Positions 9,025 through 21,105 of a stretch of DNA of 64,000 nucleotides are shown piece by piece. Source of the stretch: Microvelia longipes (lineage: Eukaryota; Arthropoda; Insecta; Hemiptera; Veliidae); assembly GCA_018340805.1 (NCBI GenBank), contig JACMZG010001911.1, forward strand, positions 35,006,652-35,070,651. Direction: 5' to 3'. A program made the position numbers and the translations under genes. The notes below the pieces were generated by a model. The model was not told where the DNA came from. It ran no database searches and worked only from the letters and a program-made list of their open reading frames with translations. Each line of letters starts with the position of its first letter. The stretch's first letter is position 1.

Positions 9025-10617
9025 GAATGATCTGATAAGATAAATAATATCAACCAGTGGAATAACAACGAAGGTTTTAAAATATACAATGCTTACCTGA
9101 AGCGAAATTTGATTTTGCACACTGAGGAATTAAATTTGCATGACGTACGTCAATATAAAATTGATTAATCGCCATCTCAACTCTTCGTATAAAACGTATA
9201 AACGAAGTGTTAAATGTATCATTAAGTTATAGGAAAATTCAAACATAATCAAGTTTTTTTGGAATAAGAATATTCAGCTATAAAATTGGTAATATATGAC
9301 ATGGGATTGGATAGAAGTTGGCAAAGTTAGCTTGTAACTAATACATAGAACGCCCCTGTTTACTCGTTATCTCTGTTCCAGAGTTTTGTTGATAATGATT
9401 CAGCCTTCATATTATTTATGTGTATTAACTAAAATTTTGTTACTAAAACCTAGAATGGAAAAGGTTTAAAACTTTTACATCTCTTTAAGCATTAAATCAT
9501 CGCCTTTCGAACCGGAATTACCTTCATCTCTAAAACTTATCTCGTACCGGAGGAGAAATTACAAGTTTTACCGAGAGAAATAAATGATGTGTGGTAAAGA
9601 TTTTGGAGGAAGGAGAGAGTCGTAATTTAAACAAAGTCAAGTAGGGATGGTAAGTCATATTAAATTTTACCTTTAAATGCTTATCTTATCCTTAAGTTAA
9701 CATTAGGTATAAACTTATAGTATAAATCAGTGGAATAAGGAAAGGGAAGAGTTGATGTGCATTTTGCCGTTGTCATCTCCAAGGGATGAGGTTATCCAGT
9801 TAGTCCACAAAGTTTAGTTAAGACATTGTGCTTGGATTGACCTGAAGTCACCCCCTCGTCTTGTCCCTTAGTTTCCTCTTAATTCTCTTGACTCTTTAGA
9901 CGTGATGGTGATACTTAGTGAAGTTGAGGCAAGTTATTCTGCTAAAGATGAGGAGAGAGCTTGCCCTTGAGTTGTCCTCACTAAATGCCCTTAAGTCCGG
10001 TTTCTGTCCCAAAGACATAACACGCTTCAATGACTTTACTAACCTCAGTTTGCAAAGCCCTTGTCTTCATCAGGCCCAACTAACCGTCTAATTACCCTTC
10101 TCTATTTAGAATTCAAACAAAATCTTAACACTATCTTCTAGTTACTATTTTATTAACAATTAATTATTTATGAAGTAATAAATGCCTTCAACTCGAGTTA
10201 CATTATTTGTTTGCTCAAATATGCAGATTAGAATATTAGGTGTTAAACTAAAATTAGGTTCTTGAAATGTATTCTTACTATGAGGTTACTATGCAAGTCA
10301 GTACCAGGCAATGAAATAGTATGGATAGGAATCTTTACTATTGGAGTTGATTTAATATTAAATGTTCAAAATTCAATCAAGAGAGAATCATCCACATTTA
10401 AAAAAATCATCAAAGCGAATATTTACCGATTGAGATAAAATTTGACTGAAATGTACATCTATAAATTTCATTTTGATGATGTTCGCCACTTTAAAAATAG
10501 TTACTATTGGATTTTCAAATTATGAGAGCCTATAACTTTTAATTTCCTTACCGCTTTTTATTTTTCTTATAGTTTCCTACTCTAGATATATTGAAAAAGT
10601 ATTCTGTCCACCCTAAT
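9023..10617. other. Non-coding DNA with a higher-GC unique island at about 9730-10110
   Basis: Most of the stretch is AT-rich. The part from about 9730 to 10110 is clearly less AT-rich and non-repetitive, with no open frame of note. It could be an unannotated regulatory region or an old repeat. I recognise nothing specific. Confidence 0.35.
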
Positions 10618-10955
10618 AATCTAAAACCGAGGTTTCATCATAATTATTCGTTTTAGGCACTTGCATGACGTTTTATATGTCTTTCATCTTTATAATAATA
10701 TATGTGTGTCCGTGTCACGTACAACTTCTGCTTTATTTATGTTAGAGAGTTGAAACGTGTCACAAAAATTAGACGTAAAATTTAGTTGTGCTGACCGAAA
10801 GATAACACAATTTTGATAACAATGATATTCCTTATTCCAACCCATGTATATAAAAATACAGAGCGTTTATCTTCATCTGCATTATTAAGATGAAAGACGT
10901 CATAAAAATGCCTCAAACGAACAATTATGATGAAAGTCAGTTTTGAATTTTTAGG
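10618..10955 (+). repeat. Foldback version of repeat family R1
   Basis: Bases about 10622-10697 and 10878-10947 are imperfect inverted repeats sharing CATCATAATT, TTCGTTT, GGCA and TGTCTTTCATCTT-like blocks. Between them is the R1 core (TGTGTGTCCGTGTCACGTAC, GAGAGTTGAAACGTG, ACAAAAATTAGA). The other R1 copies show only one of these arms. Confidence 0.5.
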
Positions 10956-12344
10956 GTAAACATAATAATTTTTTCTATATATCTACATCTCATTCTATGT
11001 TCTCATCATTCTACATAGTCATCATCATTTCTATAATTAATACAGCGTCCCAAATTATACTTCCCGCCTTCTTACTTACTACAGAAAAATTGGGTGATTA
11101 TTATTTCCATTTACTAATGAATACTTCGTGAATAATTATCTGATTAATGCATCTAAAATCTATCTAAAATATACTTAGTATTCACAGAAAACACATGAAC
11201 TGTAAAGTTAATTATCTCTATACCAATTTTGCTATTGAAGTTTGATTATTAGCTCGAGGACCCCCCGTAGACCCCCTAAAATCTTTTCACGGATTCCCAG
11301 GGGTCCGTAGACCACATATCCCTTAACCCTGCCGCACCAGATTTTTTAAAGCTATATACCTTACATCGACTTGCCTAGATTTTACGCGTCATTTTATATA
11401 ACTATGACCAAAATGAGTAAGTGATATTTCTATATTGATAAAATTTTATGTTTAATTCTAATTGTGTTTTTATCTAATTTTTATGAATATTTAATATCTA
11501 AACATTATTAAAATGTTTTAGAAAAATATATTTGTTTTTTTATGATATTAGAAGTTTATTTGAAGAAAAGTTGATATGGTTGCTATGACTGTTTGTTTTG
11601 GGACGGTACCTAAAGAGGGCAGCACTGCAGCAGATGTTTACTATATTGCTTTCAACCTTATTACTTTCTACTCTATGAATATATTCTTTCTTTTTATTTA
11701 CAAGTTTTTCTTCAACAAGAAAATTTTTAATAAGTCAAGCATAAAAATAGTGAAATATGAAGGTTTCAGTTGTATATTTTCTCCTCTCCTTCTAGTTATT
11801 TCCTATATACTTGCCGGGAAGTATAACAAACCGTAATAAAAGTTGAAACGATAAACAGTTTTCTGACGATCCAAGCTTCTTATAGTGCTCTAGAAAGCTC
11901 TATATACTTTTCCACATAAGTTATGCTCCCAGATAGCAACTATAGAAGGGATGTTTCTTCCACTATCAAGATGAAGCAAAGACCCCCAAAGAGAAGTAAA
12001 TCTGGTACCCAAGACAAAGCCCTCGCTAGGGAGGGGGCAGGAGGATGTCCCCGACACATTTCGGGGCTCGCTATCATACCCCCTACTACCGACGTTTCTC
12101 TTTCTAGTATAAATCAATTTTCAATTATAGTCAAGGGGCCCAGGCCCAGGAGTGTTTAAGCTATCTCTAAGGTAAAGGAAAAGCCATCAGTTTCTACACG
12201 GCAACACATTCGACAAGTATATGGTTGTATATACGGAATCTCTTCTCTCCATAACTCAAAATGTCATTTATGATTCAAAAACTTATTTTCTACTTTTTTT
12301 CTTGTAACCGTTTTTATTTATATTCCGTGCTCGTTTCTACTTTG
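10956..12344. other. Non-coding DNA; small higher-GC patches at 11255-11340 and 11920-12150
   Basis: Bases 11255-11340 (GGACCCCCCGTAGACCCCC) resemble, inverted, a segment at about 38650-38740. The 11920-12150 patch has short open frames on both strands with no recognisable product. The 86-codon frame at 11576-11836 is Phe/Ile/Lys-rich, typical of AT-rich noise. Confidence 0.35.
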
Positions 12345-12511
12345 TACTACACGCTTATAATCAGTTGACAGTGTGGGAAAATAATGCGAGGGAGCCAATG
12401 AGGTTCGTGCTAGAAGTTAATCCACGCCCAGAATTTCATATCAGACCAACCTCATTGGTTCCTCAACAATATTTTCCCACGCTTTCACTGGATAAAACCG
12501 TGTGCTATACT
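12345..12511 (+). mobile_element. MITE-like element M1, copy 1
   Basis: A short element with long imperfect inverted ends. The left arm reads TCAGTTGACAGTGTGGGAAA, then GAGGGAGCCAATGAGGTT. The right arm is its imperfect complement (AACCTCATTGGTTCCTCAAC, then TTTTCCCACGC). Two more copies occur at 24539-24703 and 42258-42429. It carries no coding region. Target-site duplications could not be assigned with confidence. Confidence 0.7.
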
Positions 12512-13740
12512 TTAAGGTATTACTCAGAATGAGTTTAGAAAACCGCTGGTTAAACCAGCCTGGTGACATTTGAAATAGATGAAATTTTTATTGGTTAATT
12601 TTTTATCAAAATTACATTTTAACTTGGAATGTCACTTTTGTTTCCTCATTCAGCCGATTGCTTCGGATTAAGTTTGACTAGTGCCAAACGATAGAGTTTG
12701 AAGGCACGTTTTAACTGTATTTAAACAATGTTTTAAGGATGTGAAGTGCGATTATTTAAAATTAGGTTAATCAGTAACGATTCTACATAACTATGTTGTA
12801 TCCTATAAGTGTATGAAGTTTTCATTCAGAAGAAATGACATCCGTCCCAAGAAACAGTTCCTATAAAGAACTCAATACTTTACCTTATATCTGCGGTACT
12901 AGGTAAAGAAGATTAAATACATATTTTAAAGACGATTATTTTTAACTTGATTTAGCTGTTGAGTTGACTGTTTTTAGTTAGTTGAGTGAAAAATGCAAAT
13001 AACATGGATAGCAAGAATAGATAAATGCTTATCGTTTATTTGCTCTGCTTGAATTTTAGATCATGTTAGGATTGTTCAGCTCTGTTGTTTAAATGACCCT
13101 CGCAAGCCATAAAATATACAAGGGCATCCTCTTTTGAAACTAAGCTAGGCGAATGTGCCCTCAGTTGGCCACACCTTTGTCTTCTCTGGATTTACTAGTT
13201 CCTAACTCAGATCTTGTGCCTTCTAAATTAATAACAGTTCAAAACCTTCTAGAGATTCAGACACTAAGTCGAGCAATCCTAGAATTTTTATAAAAAGAAG
13301 ATTAAAAAAATTAAGTAGGTATCAATAAAATTATTAATATCGAATATCAATATAATTCCAAATATGATCACCTGATAATTTTAACTTATAAGAAGGATTT
13401 CAATATTCTTCTCATCATTTCTTGCGTCAGTGAATTAATAACACTAAACTATCACTCCAAATTCGAAACAGATAAATTAAATTAATAATTTTCCGTGCTC
13501 TTAAAAAGTTAACATGTTTAACAACAATTAAATGTTTATATTAATTTATTTCTTTTAATATCTTTCTCATTGTTGTCTGTTATATTCTGGACATTTTGGT
13601 GGTGTATTGATCTACCATGAACAACTTGACATTAAAGACGAAATGGGTAGAATGGGGGAAATCAAGAGGCTTGAAATAAAATTAATAAAATAAAAAATTG
13701 CTTTATTCCATTGAATAAAACTAATTTAATAATAAAAAAA
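12512..13740. other. AT-rich non-coding DNA
   Basis: No gene, RNA or repeat is recognised. A somewhat higher-GC unique stretch lies at 13085-13215. Confidence 0.4.
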
Positions 13741-13935
13741 ATCGGGCACGGGGAACCTAGGAACTTTTTTTTACATTATATCGGATTCGCTACGCTCATC
13801 CTACCTGCTTCGGACTCGCTTCGTTCGTCTTTAGATAGTAAGTGCATCCGTATTATTCTCAGCGGATACCCATACAGCACTGACCCCACTCAATGCTCCT
13901 TAATGCATAATACATTATGGAGTTTTTGTTGATAT
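13741..13935 (+). repeat. Dispersed repeat family R2, copy 1
   Basis: It shares with 14575-14800 the order ATCGGGCACGGGGAACCT-like start, TTCGCTACGCTCATCCTACC, TTCGGACTCGCTTCG and CAGCACTGACCCC. A short open frame across it (13711-13932) is not supported as a gene. Confidence 0.5.
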
Positions 13936-14343
13936 TAAGAGACACAGCTTAACACCTTTGGCAGACCCTTGTCATGGTGCATAAATACGTTTCTCTCTTA
14001 TTTTTGGAGATAATTGTTTCATTCATTTATATATGACTGAATTATTTCATGAAAAAAAATTGGCTGATTAGAAATCTGTATATAAGAATTTGAGAGAAAA
14101 AGCAGATTGTATGTTTTGGCTCACTGCCAGGATTTTGCCAAAACGGGAGCTATATATCAAAGCCATTCTATAAAATAAGAGATGTGAACTGCATACTTGC
14201 TCTCTATTTTCATTTATTCCGCCTCATCATAAAATTATATTTCATTGATTATAACGTAAAATTGATTTTTTGGCGTAAAATTAACATTTATCATAAAAAT
14301 AAATGTTATGATTACAAATTGAGTTAAATATCTCAAATTGAGC

Positions 14344-14346
<3 letters not shown>

Positions 14347-14394
<48 letters not shown>

Positions 14395-14410
14395 TATATA
14401 ATAATATATT
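14347..14410. repeat. (AT)n microsatellite
   Basis: About 25 uninterrupted TA units, then degenerate AT sequence. Confidence 0.95.
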
Positions 14411-14574
14411 TTATAAATTTTGGTTAAATTTAAAGAGTCATCAAATTAGTAAAAATTGTCATTAATTAAACAAATTTTTATGCAATATCGGTCTATAAGT
14501 GTAGAGCTAAACAAGAACTATGAAATACTTAAGTCTGACAATGTGTTTGTATTTTTTTTATTCGTAGGTAGTCT

Positions 14575-14800
14575 AAAAAAATCAGGTACGAGGTACCTCA
14601 AAACTTTTCTTTATCACATCAAATTCGCTCGCTTATCCTCCTTGCTTCAGACTCGCTTTGATTGTCCTCAGGATATACCATTCGTTCAATTTATACTGCA
14701 ACACGTCGTACAAAGAGTAACATACATGCTTTTATTTTAGTGGTCACCCGTGCAAGCACTGACCACTCTCGATGCTGCTTAACTTATATGATCCAACAAA
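14575..14800 (+). repeat. Dispersed repeat family R2, copy 2
   Basis: It matches 13741-13935 in block order: ATCAGGTACGAGGTACCTC, AATTCGCTCGCTTATCC, CAGACTCGCTTTG, and CAAGCACTGACCACTC near the end. It also carries ATTTATACTGCAACACG, shared with the fragment at 7035-7080. Confidence 0.5.
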
Positions 14801-14929
14801 AATCATGGATTTACTTGTCGTATTGAAACAAAACTTAGTGTACTCATTTACTAAGTAAAGGTACCGAATTTACTCATTACTTGTACCGAATTTTAACTCA
14901 ATTGGATTTTAAAAAAAAGGTACAGTATG

Positions 14930-15320
14930 TACGTAAAGTTATTTCATAAAGTTTGAACTAATGCTGATAATGAGATGAAACTTGGCACATATGTTAGTCT
15001 TATACATCAATACAAATCTCAATCCGATTGCGGTCCGATCATTTTTCCGTGTTATATGATTTATCGAAATTTTTGCTGTCATTAATGCGAGTTAATGACG
15101 TCATCAAAAAAGTTTTCGAATAGCACAACTAAAGCGGTAGTCTTATTTTTGTACAAAGTTTCAACTCTTCAGCATTAATACACTGGGCGCTACGATGATA
15201 ACAGACACACACGCATACAGAAAGACAACTTTGTGAAAACCACATAGGAGGCCTTAAACACACTTGAAACGAATAGTTCTGGTGAGATCCCGGTTTCGGA
15301 TTTTTGAGAACACAATACTT
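14930..15320 (-). repeat. Dispersed repeat family R1, inverted copy
   Basis: The plus strand reads TTGAACTAATGCTGATAATG near 14945, TTGGCACATATG, then TGTACAAAGTTTCAACTCTT and GATGATAACAGACACACACG near 15195-15215. This is the R1 order reversed. It extends to about 15310 with a CGGTTTCGG block shared with other R1 copies. Confidence 0.55.
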
Positions 15321-15540
15321 CTTCTATATCCTACGTTATAAATTAGGAAAATATTAACTGTGATCTTACTTAATTATTTTTTGCAAACTTAGTATTCCCT
15401 CGGATAAATTCAAAGGAAATAGATCACCACACTTTTGCATTTTTATATTTCTCACCTCTATACTAAAAGATAAAAAAATTAACATTTTTCATAAAATTAA
15501 AAATTTTAATTTTTCATAAAATTAAAATTAAATTAAATTT

Positions 15541-16050
15541 TTTGGCCCGTTTTAAAGAGCACTTAAAAGGGCCCACAAACTTTTTCGCTCACATAGATAG
15601 CGAACGTCATGGCACTAAAGGCCATGAAGTTGCATTTATGCATTTTGAGGATAAAGGCTACAGGTTAAATTCACTTGAAAATTTGGAAATTAAAAGAGCC
15701 TTTGATAAGGACGCGGTGAATTGCCTGAATGATAAGAGTGACGGAGGGGGATCAGTGATCATTCAAGCCCTAGCCTATCATACCCATCCCTCTTCAGTCA
15801 GGCTTCAGTCTTTGGATAGTCTGTTAGACGCCTGCACTCAACTCACCGGTAATTAATTAATTTATTTATTCACCTTTTTATTAATTTTTAATTTATTGAT
15901 TTATTTCTTTGTTTTTTATCTTTTGACTTTTATTAACCTTTAAATTGTATGTATTGTTATTAGTTCTTTGTTTACTTGTTTTTAGGCACTGTTGATGGCA
16001 TTATTGCCGAAAGCCGGCTCTGCTTTTATTAAATAAATTCTTTTGTGGAG
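15541..16050 (+). pseudogene. Possible Penelope-like element 3' fragment (GIY-YIG endonuclease C-terminus)
   Basis: An open frame from about 15542 to the TAA at 15854-15856 gives about 100 residues with no ATG at its start, so it is a 5'-truncated piece. It begins ARFKEHLKGPTNFFAHIDSE and contains KGHEVAFMHFEDKGYRLNSL, LEIKRAF and CLNDKSDGGGS. The pattern (basic residue-x-x-EHL, His spaced as in AEH..xxGH, then R/S-x-x-x-LE-x-x-x-I-like, then LN) recalls the end of GIY-YIG endonuclease domains in Penelope-like retroelements. The downstream TGATGGCATTATTGCCGAAA and ATTAAATAAATTC fit a non-coding tail of such an element. The 5' edge abuts low-complexity AT sequence. The family call is tentative; another retroelement class is possible. 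The composition differs clearly from its AT-rich surroundings. Confidence 0.45.
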
Positions 16051-19000
16051 AGACGTGTTGGTTTTTTGTATATTAACATTTTTCAATTTACATATTATTA
16101 TTACAGAAATTATCTTAACATCTAAAACGTCACAAATTAAATTCAGAATAAGTGTATGCTATCTTAAGTAAGATAATAAATTACGGTTGTTACGAAAAAC
16201 CTTGATGCTTTTTTCTAAAAAAAAGCTTATTGTTTAAAAAATGGTGAGAGGGCTATTTAAGGATAGTCCATGTCCTCGGCGTAATGACGTGCAGAGAATA
16301 AGGAAACCCTGTGTTTGACCAAGGAAACTCCCTTAGCTAGATTAGACACACACCTCTATGAATATTAAAAACATTTTAAAATTAATTCTTTTTTCAGTAA
16401 AAAAAATCTGGGATACAATTTTAAACGAGATTGGTGTAATCCAAGGGGTCAGAGCTTATTCTTTTTATAATCAGTTATGTAAGCAGTTTTCCCTAGCATG
16501 TTAATCTAGCTTTCTTCTTATCATTTTTCCGTTGTTGTATACTTTGTGGGTTTTGTCCCTTTACCCAATCTAAAAAGATATTTTCTCTTGCTTACCTTTT
16601 TCTTTTTTTAACCTTTATATTTTACTTTTTTTAAAAAAATAAAGAAGGAAAATATAAGATAAGAGTTGAAAGTTTTTCACTTCTTTCTACATTTATAAAT
16701 CTAAAAAAACTTCATAAGCGTCATTTTCATAATGAAAGTTCGCTATTAGACATGCCTAGCGGATTAAATCATAATAAAAAATTTGGGTACGCTGCTTTTA
16801 GCAAATTTTTATAAGACAATGACACATATGTGATTTGGCTGGCGGAGCAGAAGTCAGGATAGGAATTTCTCTTTTTCTCATTTGCTTTTTGGTTCAATAT
16901 ATGTAAACAATTATATGCTCATCTATTCATCCCAATAAGTAGCGATAATAGAAGCCTTGAAAGCAAAAAGTAATTATAATTTTTTTAATATTTAGAGACA
17001 GTTTAAATTTATTGAAACCTATTAAAAGTATAAACTCATTAATTGTATCTAATTATTCAATTTGTTTTGTGTTAATGGTTTATAAATTAAAAATTATTAA
17101 AAAGTATATAACGATCGCTTGGAGCAAAATACATTTCCGATTCATACTTACTAGGGAGTTGACAGGATTGTTATAAAAGGAAATATAATGATGAATATGT
17201 TATCTTATACAGAAACCAGTACAAAATGCGAAGTAAAGATATTTGTCGTCAAATTAATTATTCAAATATTAATTAATTTAGCGTTGAATAAATGACAAAA
17301 ATGGTATATCAGTACTAATGGTTCGGTAAGTTGCTTAGGTTTTAAAACGTTACTATTATAACCACTTTATTTATTATAAATAAAGTAAATAGACTTCAGT
17401 GGTATATGTAAGAAATGAATGGAGACTGATTTTCCCAATCATGTATAAAATACATGATTGGAAAAATCCATCTATTTATGTCAGTATTACCAAATAGAAG
17501 ACTATTATTAGCATTATAGTAATGTTTTGCTATAAAGTAGCCCGCGAAATCTTTATGGAAAATGTCTCTAAGCTTGCACATACTGATCACAACATTTAAT
17601 ATCTCCGGAACACCTACGGCTCCCCTGAATCTCCCATAAAGTAGTTCTGTAAGGGGTCTTTGACAAAGATAAGGTGTTACACCCATTAAGACTATTTTCA
17701 ATAACTTTAATTATTGCCTATAATAAATATGATTAAAACTTTGAAACTAGTTTCAATTTGACCGAGGGCCATTTTCCATGTAGAACTTCCACATTTTACA
17801 TATTATTTATCCTATATCAACGAACATACATTGTATATGAGCTTTGAGGGACTTTAGGTCCCTCACTTTAGGGTCTATGGTTAAAGAAACATTTATCACT
17901 CTGTACTCTTCCTTATTGCAAAGTTGCAGCAAATTTAGCCCAGAGCTATTTTTGATAAGGGTTTGCGCGGAAGATGTTTCTTTTTGCGAACAAGAACAGA
18001 AAGGTTCTTGTTCCTAAAAGCCATCGAACTTGATTGGATTGATGTGGTGGGAATTTGGGTTGGAATTAAGATTCTCACATATGCTTAAGGAAATACATAC
18101 TTAAAAATATTTTGCTAATAGTTTATTATAGTTTATAAAGGGCCACAGGGCCCAGAAGTAATAAGTAATCCTTCATGAGATTCTAATTCTAGAAGCCAGC
18201 TCATTGGGCATTAACAAAGTCGGTTGTTATCTCATAACGTTATTTACTGACTTGGAAATATAGTTCTGAGGGAAGTATAATTAAAATTTGAACTAAAAAT
18301 CTTATAAAACTACTAAATTTTAACAGTACTTGGTAGCACTTTTCTGAATGCTAATTTGGTTTAACCAAATCCATTGTTCCAAGACATTCTCGACCGCTAT
18401 GGTATGAACAAATGATTAGAAATAGAACCCAGATAAGTGTTACAGCAATTTTAATAATCAATGGAATAGGCATATTATCGGCTAATAATAAAAAGATTAA
18501 CAAGAAAAAAATCTAATAATCCTCTTCCCATTATAAGCAATCTCATTGGTTTAGGTTTCAACTGATTTCAAAATTAGGGGTTTACCTAGAATAAGCAAAA
18601 TACTAAGCAGGGTAAAATACCCTTTCTTACCAATTTCAAGATAATTACAATGGCGGCAATAATTAAAGAGACAACTAATATTTTTAATTCCCCTCCTTTA
18701 TACCCTGAATTTCTTTTTTTCCCTAGACATAGAAATGCAAATGAAAGGATACTGATCCACCTTGAGAGGGTTTAAGTACCCAATGAGAAATTTACGTCTT
18801 CTAAGTATTAGAATTGGCTTTAACCAAGTTTAGTAATTATCGAATAAGGATAAAATATATTTTTTGTGGTCAAAGAAAAGGTTTTTAGCTTAAACAGAGG
18901 CTTAGGTGTTGCTTATTTAGGGTTCCCTAATAAGTTATGATGTCCTTAGGTTCTTACTTTAGGATTAAACCCTGATAGCGTTAACTTTTATTACTTTTGA

Positions 19001-19769
19001 TAACCTTTTTATAAAGGCTCAAATGCTTTTTTTTAAATTCTTTTATTGGTGGCTTTCATTAAATGATAATGCGGCAATTTAGTTCCAAATACTTATTCGT
19101 TTTAGAAATCTGCCTTTTATTCTTCTTAATGGGTTTAAAAAATATAGATATAAATAGTACATACTTAAATGTATATTTGGGAGAAGTGTATAAATTCGGC
19201 TATAAATTTTAATTAAATTGATATATATCAATAAATATATATTCATTTCAAAATCTCGAATGAGATCAGTAAAGAATGTCAGTGCTGGTGTTAATATTGA
19301 TTTATTTTGGATGCGACCTTAATTTTTAAGGATGCAAACGATCTGTTTAAATGTTTGAAAAAACTCCAAAACCAGAATGTCACCGTGTTAAAAGTTTTTC
19401 AGGCCTCCTGAGTGGTTTTCACAAAGGTATTTGTTTGTATCAAGGAACTGACATAAAAGGGAAGGAACAAATCAGGCCTCCCCAATGTAAAATAGTGTCG
19501 CCAACCCCTAACGCTACTACCTTGGGCACTCGTAGCACTACTTCATTCTTCCACTATCGTCAGGTTATAAATATGACGAATAAAGTTTTAATTTTTTATT
19601 ATTGTGTAGCAGTTAATTGTGCATTGTTTATATTTATTATTATTACCTTGTTTAAGATTATAAGGTAATGAATCTTAAAAAAATAAAAAATTACATGAAT
19701 TGAAATTTGTTGGCATTAAGCGTGTTAGACCTTAAATGTGGAAAACACAAACTGTGTACTTCTTCAATT
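16051..19769. other. AT-rich non-coding DNA
   Basis: Short open frames, such as 17396-17701 on the minus strand, resemble nothing known. A perfect 12-bp hairpin (17435-17446 with 17450-17461, 3-nt loop) lies inside it. Bases 19370-19440 hold an R1-like fragment (CAGGCCTCCTGAGTGGTTTT). No RNA gene is recognised. Confidence 0.4.
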
Positions 19770-20095
19770 CTTTTAAACACTATACGGGACAAGTTGTTCC
19801 AAGCCTGTCTATTTTCCTTGAAAACGGTGGCGACACAATTTTGCCTTTATGTTTCCCTGGTGGTATGTGTGTATCTATTATCATCGTAGCTCCCAGTGTA
19901 TTTTTGCTTGGGAGTTGAAACTTTAAACAAAAATCAATCTATAGGTACAGTACTATCTGGAAAATAATTTTTCTTATGACGACATTAACCTTCAATAATA
20001 AAACGCGAAAAAATGTTGCGTTTAATTTGAGATTTAGCATGTTTTGCCAAGTTTTATTTTACTATCAGCATTAGTTCAGTTTTTATCGAATGGTT
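19770..20095 (+). repeat. Dispersed repeat family R1, copy
   Basis: It contains TGTGTGTATCTATTATCATC, CGTAGCTCCCAGTGTATTTT, GGGAGTTGAAACTTTAAAC and, at the 3' side, ACTATCAGCATTAGTTCAGT. The order matches the copy at 6440-6835. It abuts the M2 element that follows. Confidence 0.55.
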
Positions 20096-20103
20096 GTGTG
20101 TTG

Positions 20104-20460
20104 TTTTTCTGCGGTTACTTTAAAAAGTTAAATTGGAACTTCCCATTATATGGATCATTTATTAAAATGTGTCATATCCTGGACAATATGATACCAATAT
20201 CATTAAATTCCGGTAATATCTTTCAGACCATTGTTTTCCCATACAATGTATTAGAATTGATAAATTCTGGTGTACCAGTCAGCTTATTTTTAATTATAAA
20301 TGTGTAATAGTCCTTTTGTATGTAAAATGATAGCTCAGGGAAAAAGTACCGGAATTTAATTATATTGGTATCAAATTCTTTTGGATAAAAAACAGTTTCT
20401 GAAATAATTAATATTTAGGTATACTCCAATTTAATTTTATAAAGTTACTGTAGAAAAACA
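20104..20460 (+). mobile_element. MITE-like element M2, copy A
   Basis: The terminal arms 20104-20138 and 20425-20460 are imperfect inverted repeats (TTTTTCTGCGGTTACTTTAA on the left, AAAGTTACTGTAGAAAAAC on the right). Inner blocks such as AAATTCTGGTGTACCAGTC and AAATGATAGCTCAGGGAAAA recur in the reverse order at 29162-29460, so that copy is inverted. It is followed by a small palindromic segment, TTGGTAATCA...TGATTACCAA (20466-20505). The open frame across it is not a gene. Confidence 0.6.
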
Positions 20461-20604
20461 CTTTTTGGTAATCAGATTACCATACATGCCTGATGATTAC
20501 CAAACAAATAATTGGGTATTTGAACATCCAGTGGTCAACTTAGTGAGGGTAGATACCCATTTTATTGCGACAGCTTCACCAGAAGTTGAGTAAAACAGAA
20601 TCAG

Positions 20605-20644
20605 TTTTCAAATACATCAATTTTTAAATTGATGTATTTGAAAA
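20605..20644. repeat. Perfect 19-bp palindrome with 2-nt loop
   Basis: TTTTCAAATACATCAATTT at 20605-20623 is the exact reverse complement of 20626-20644. Confidence 0.9.
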
Positions 20645-20779
20645 AATATTTATATATTCTTGATCAGTAAGTCCCCCCTTCCAAAAATTCCTCCCTCCTT
20701 ACTCCTCCTCTCCCAATCTCATAAGCTTATTTTTCTTAGAAAATTCGCTAAAACTGAACTAAAATTTGTTGCACTACAT

Positions 20780-21105
20780 ATTACTACATGCGAGCCAAAT
20801 TTTAAATGGCTCCAATATTTTTTAAGCGATTTATGAATTTTCAAAAAAATTTTATATAGTTAAATATTTCCAGATAGCACAACTATTCAATTACAATTTA
20901 TTTTTGTACCTCGTTCCAACTCTCTTGCATATTTACGCTAGCAGCCACGTTGATAACAGACACACGCACATACATGGTAAAAACTATTCAGAAGGTTTTA
21001 AAAACACCTGAAATGGAAAATTCAGTTGAAATCTTGGTTTCGAATGGATAATTCAGTTGAAATCTTGGTTTCGAAGTTTTAGTGCCAACACAATACTTTC
21101 CCTAC
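20780..21105 (-). repeat. Dispersed repeat family R1, inverted copy
   Basis: The plus strand shows TTTTTGTACCTCGTTCCAAC, CTCTTGCATATTTACGCTAG and TTGATAACAGACACACGCAC. Near 21020-21075 a 25-bp block (ATTCAGTTGAAATCTTGGTT and on) is present twice in tandem, a local duplication. Confidence 0.55.

Noticed and set aside
8892..9120. Overlapping minus-strand open frames with His-Thr and Ile-Tyr repeats
   Set aside because: They are translations of the (GT)n-(AT)n microsatellite.
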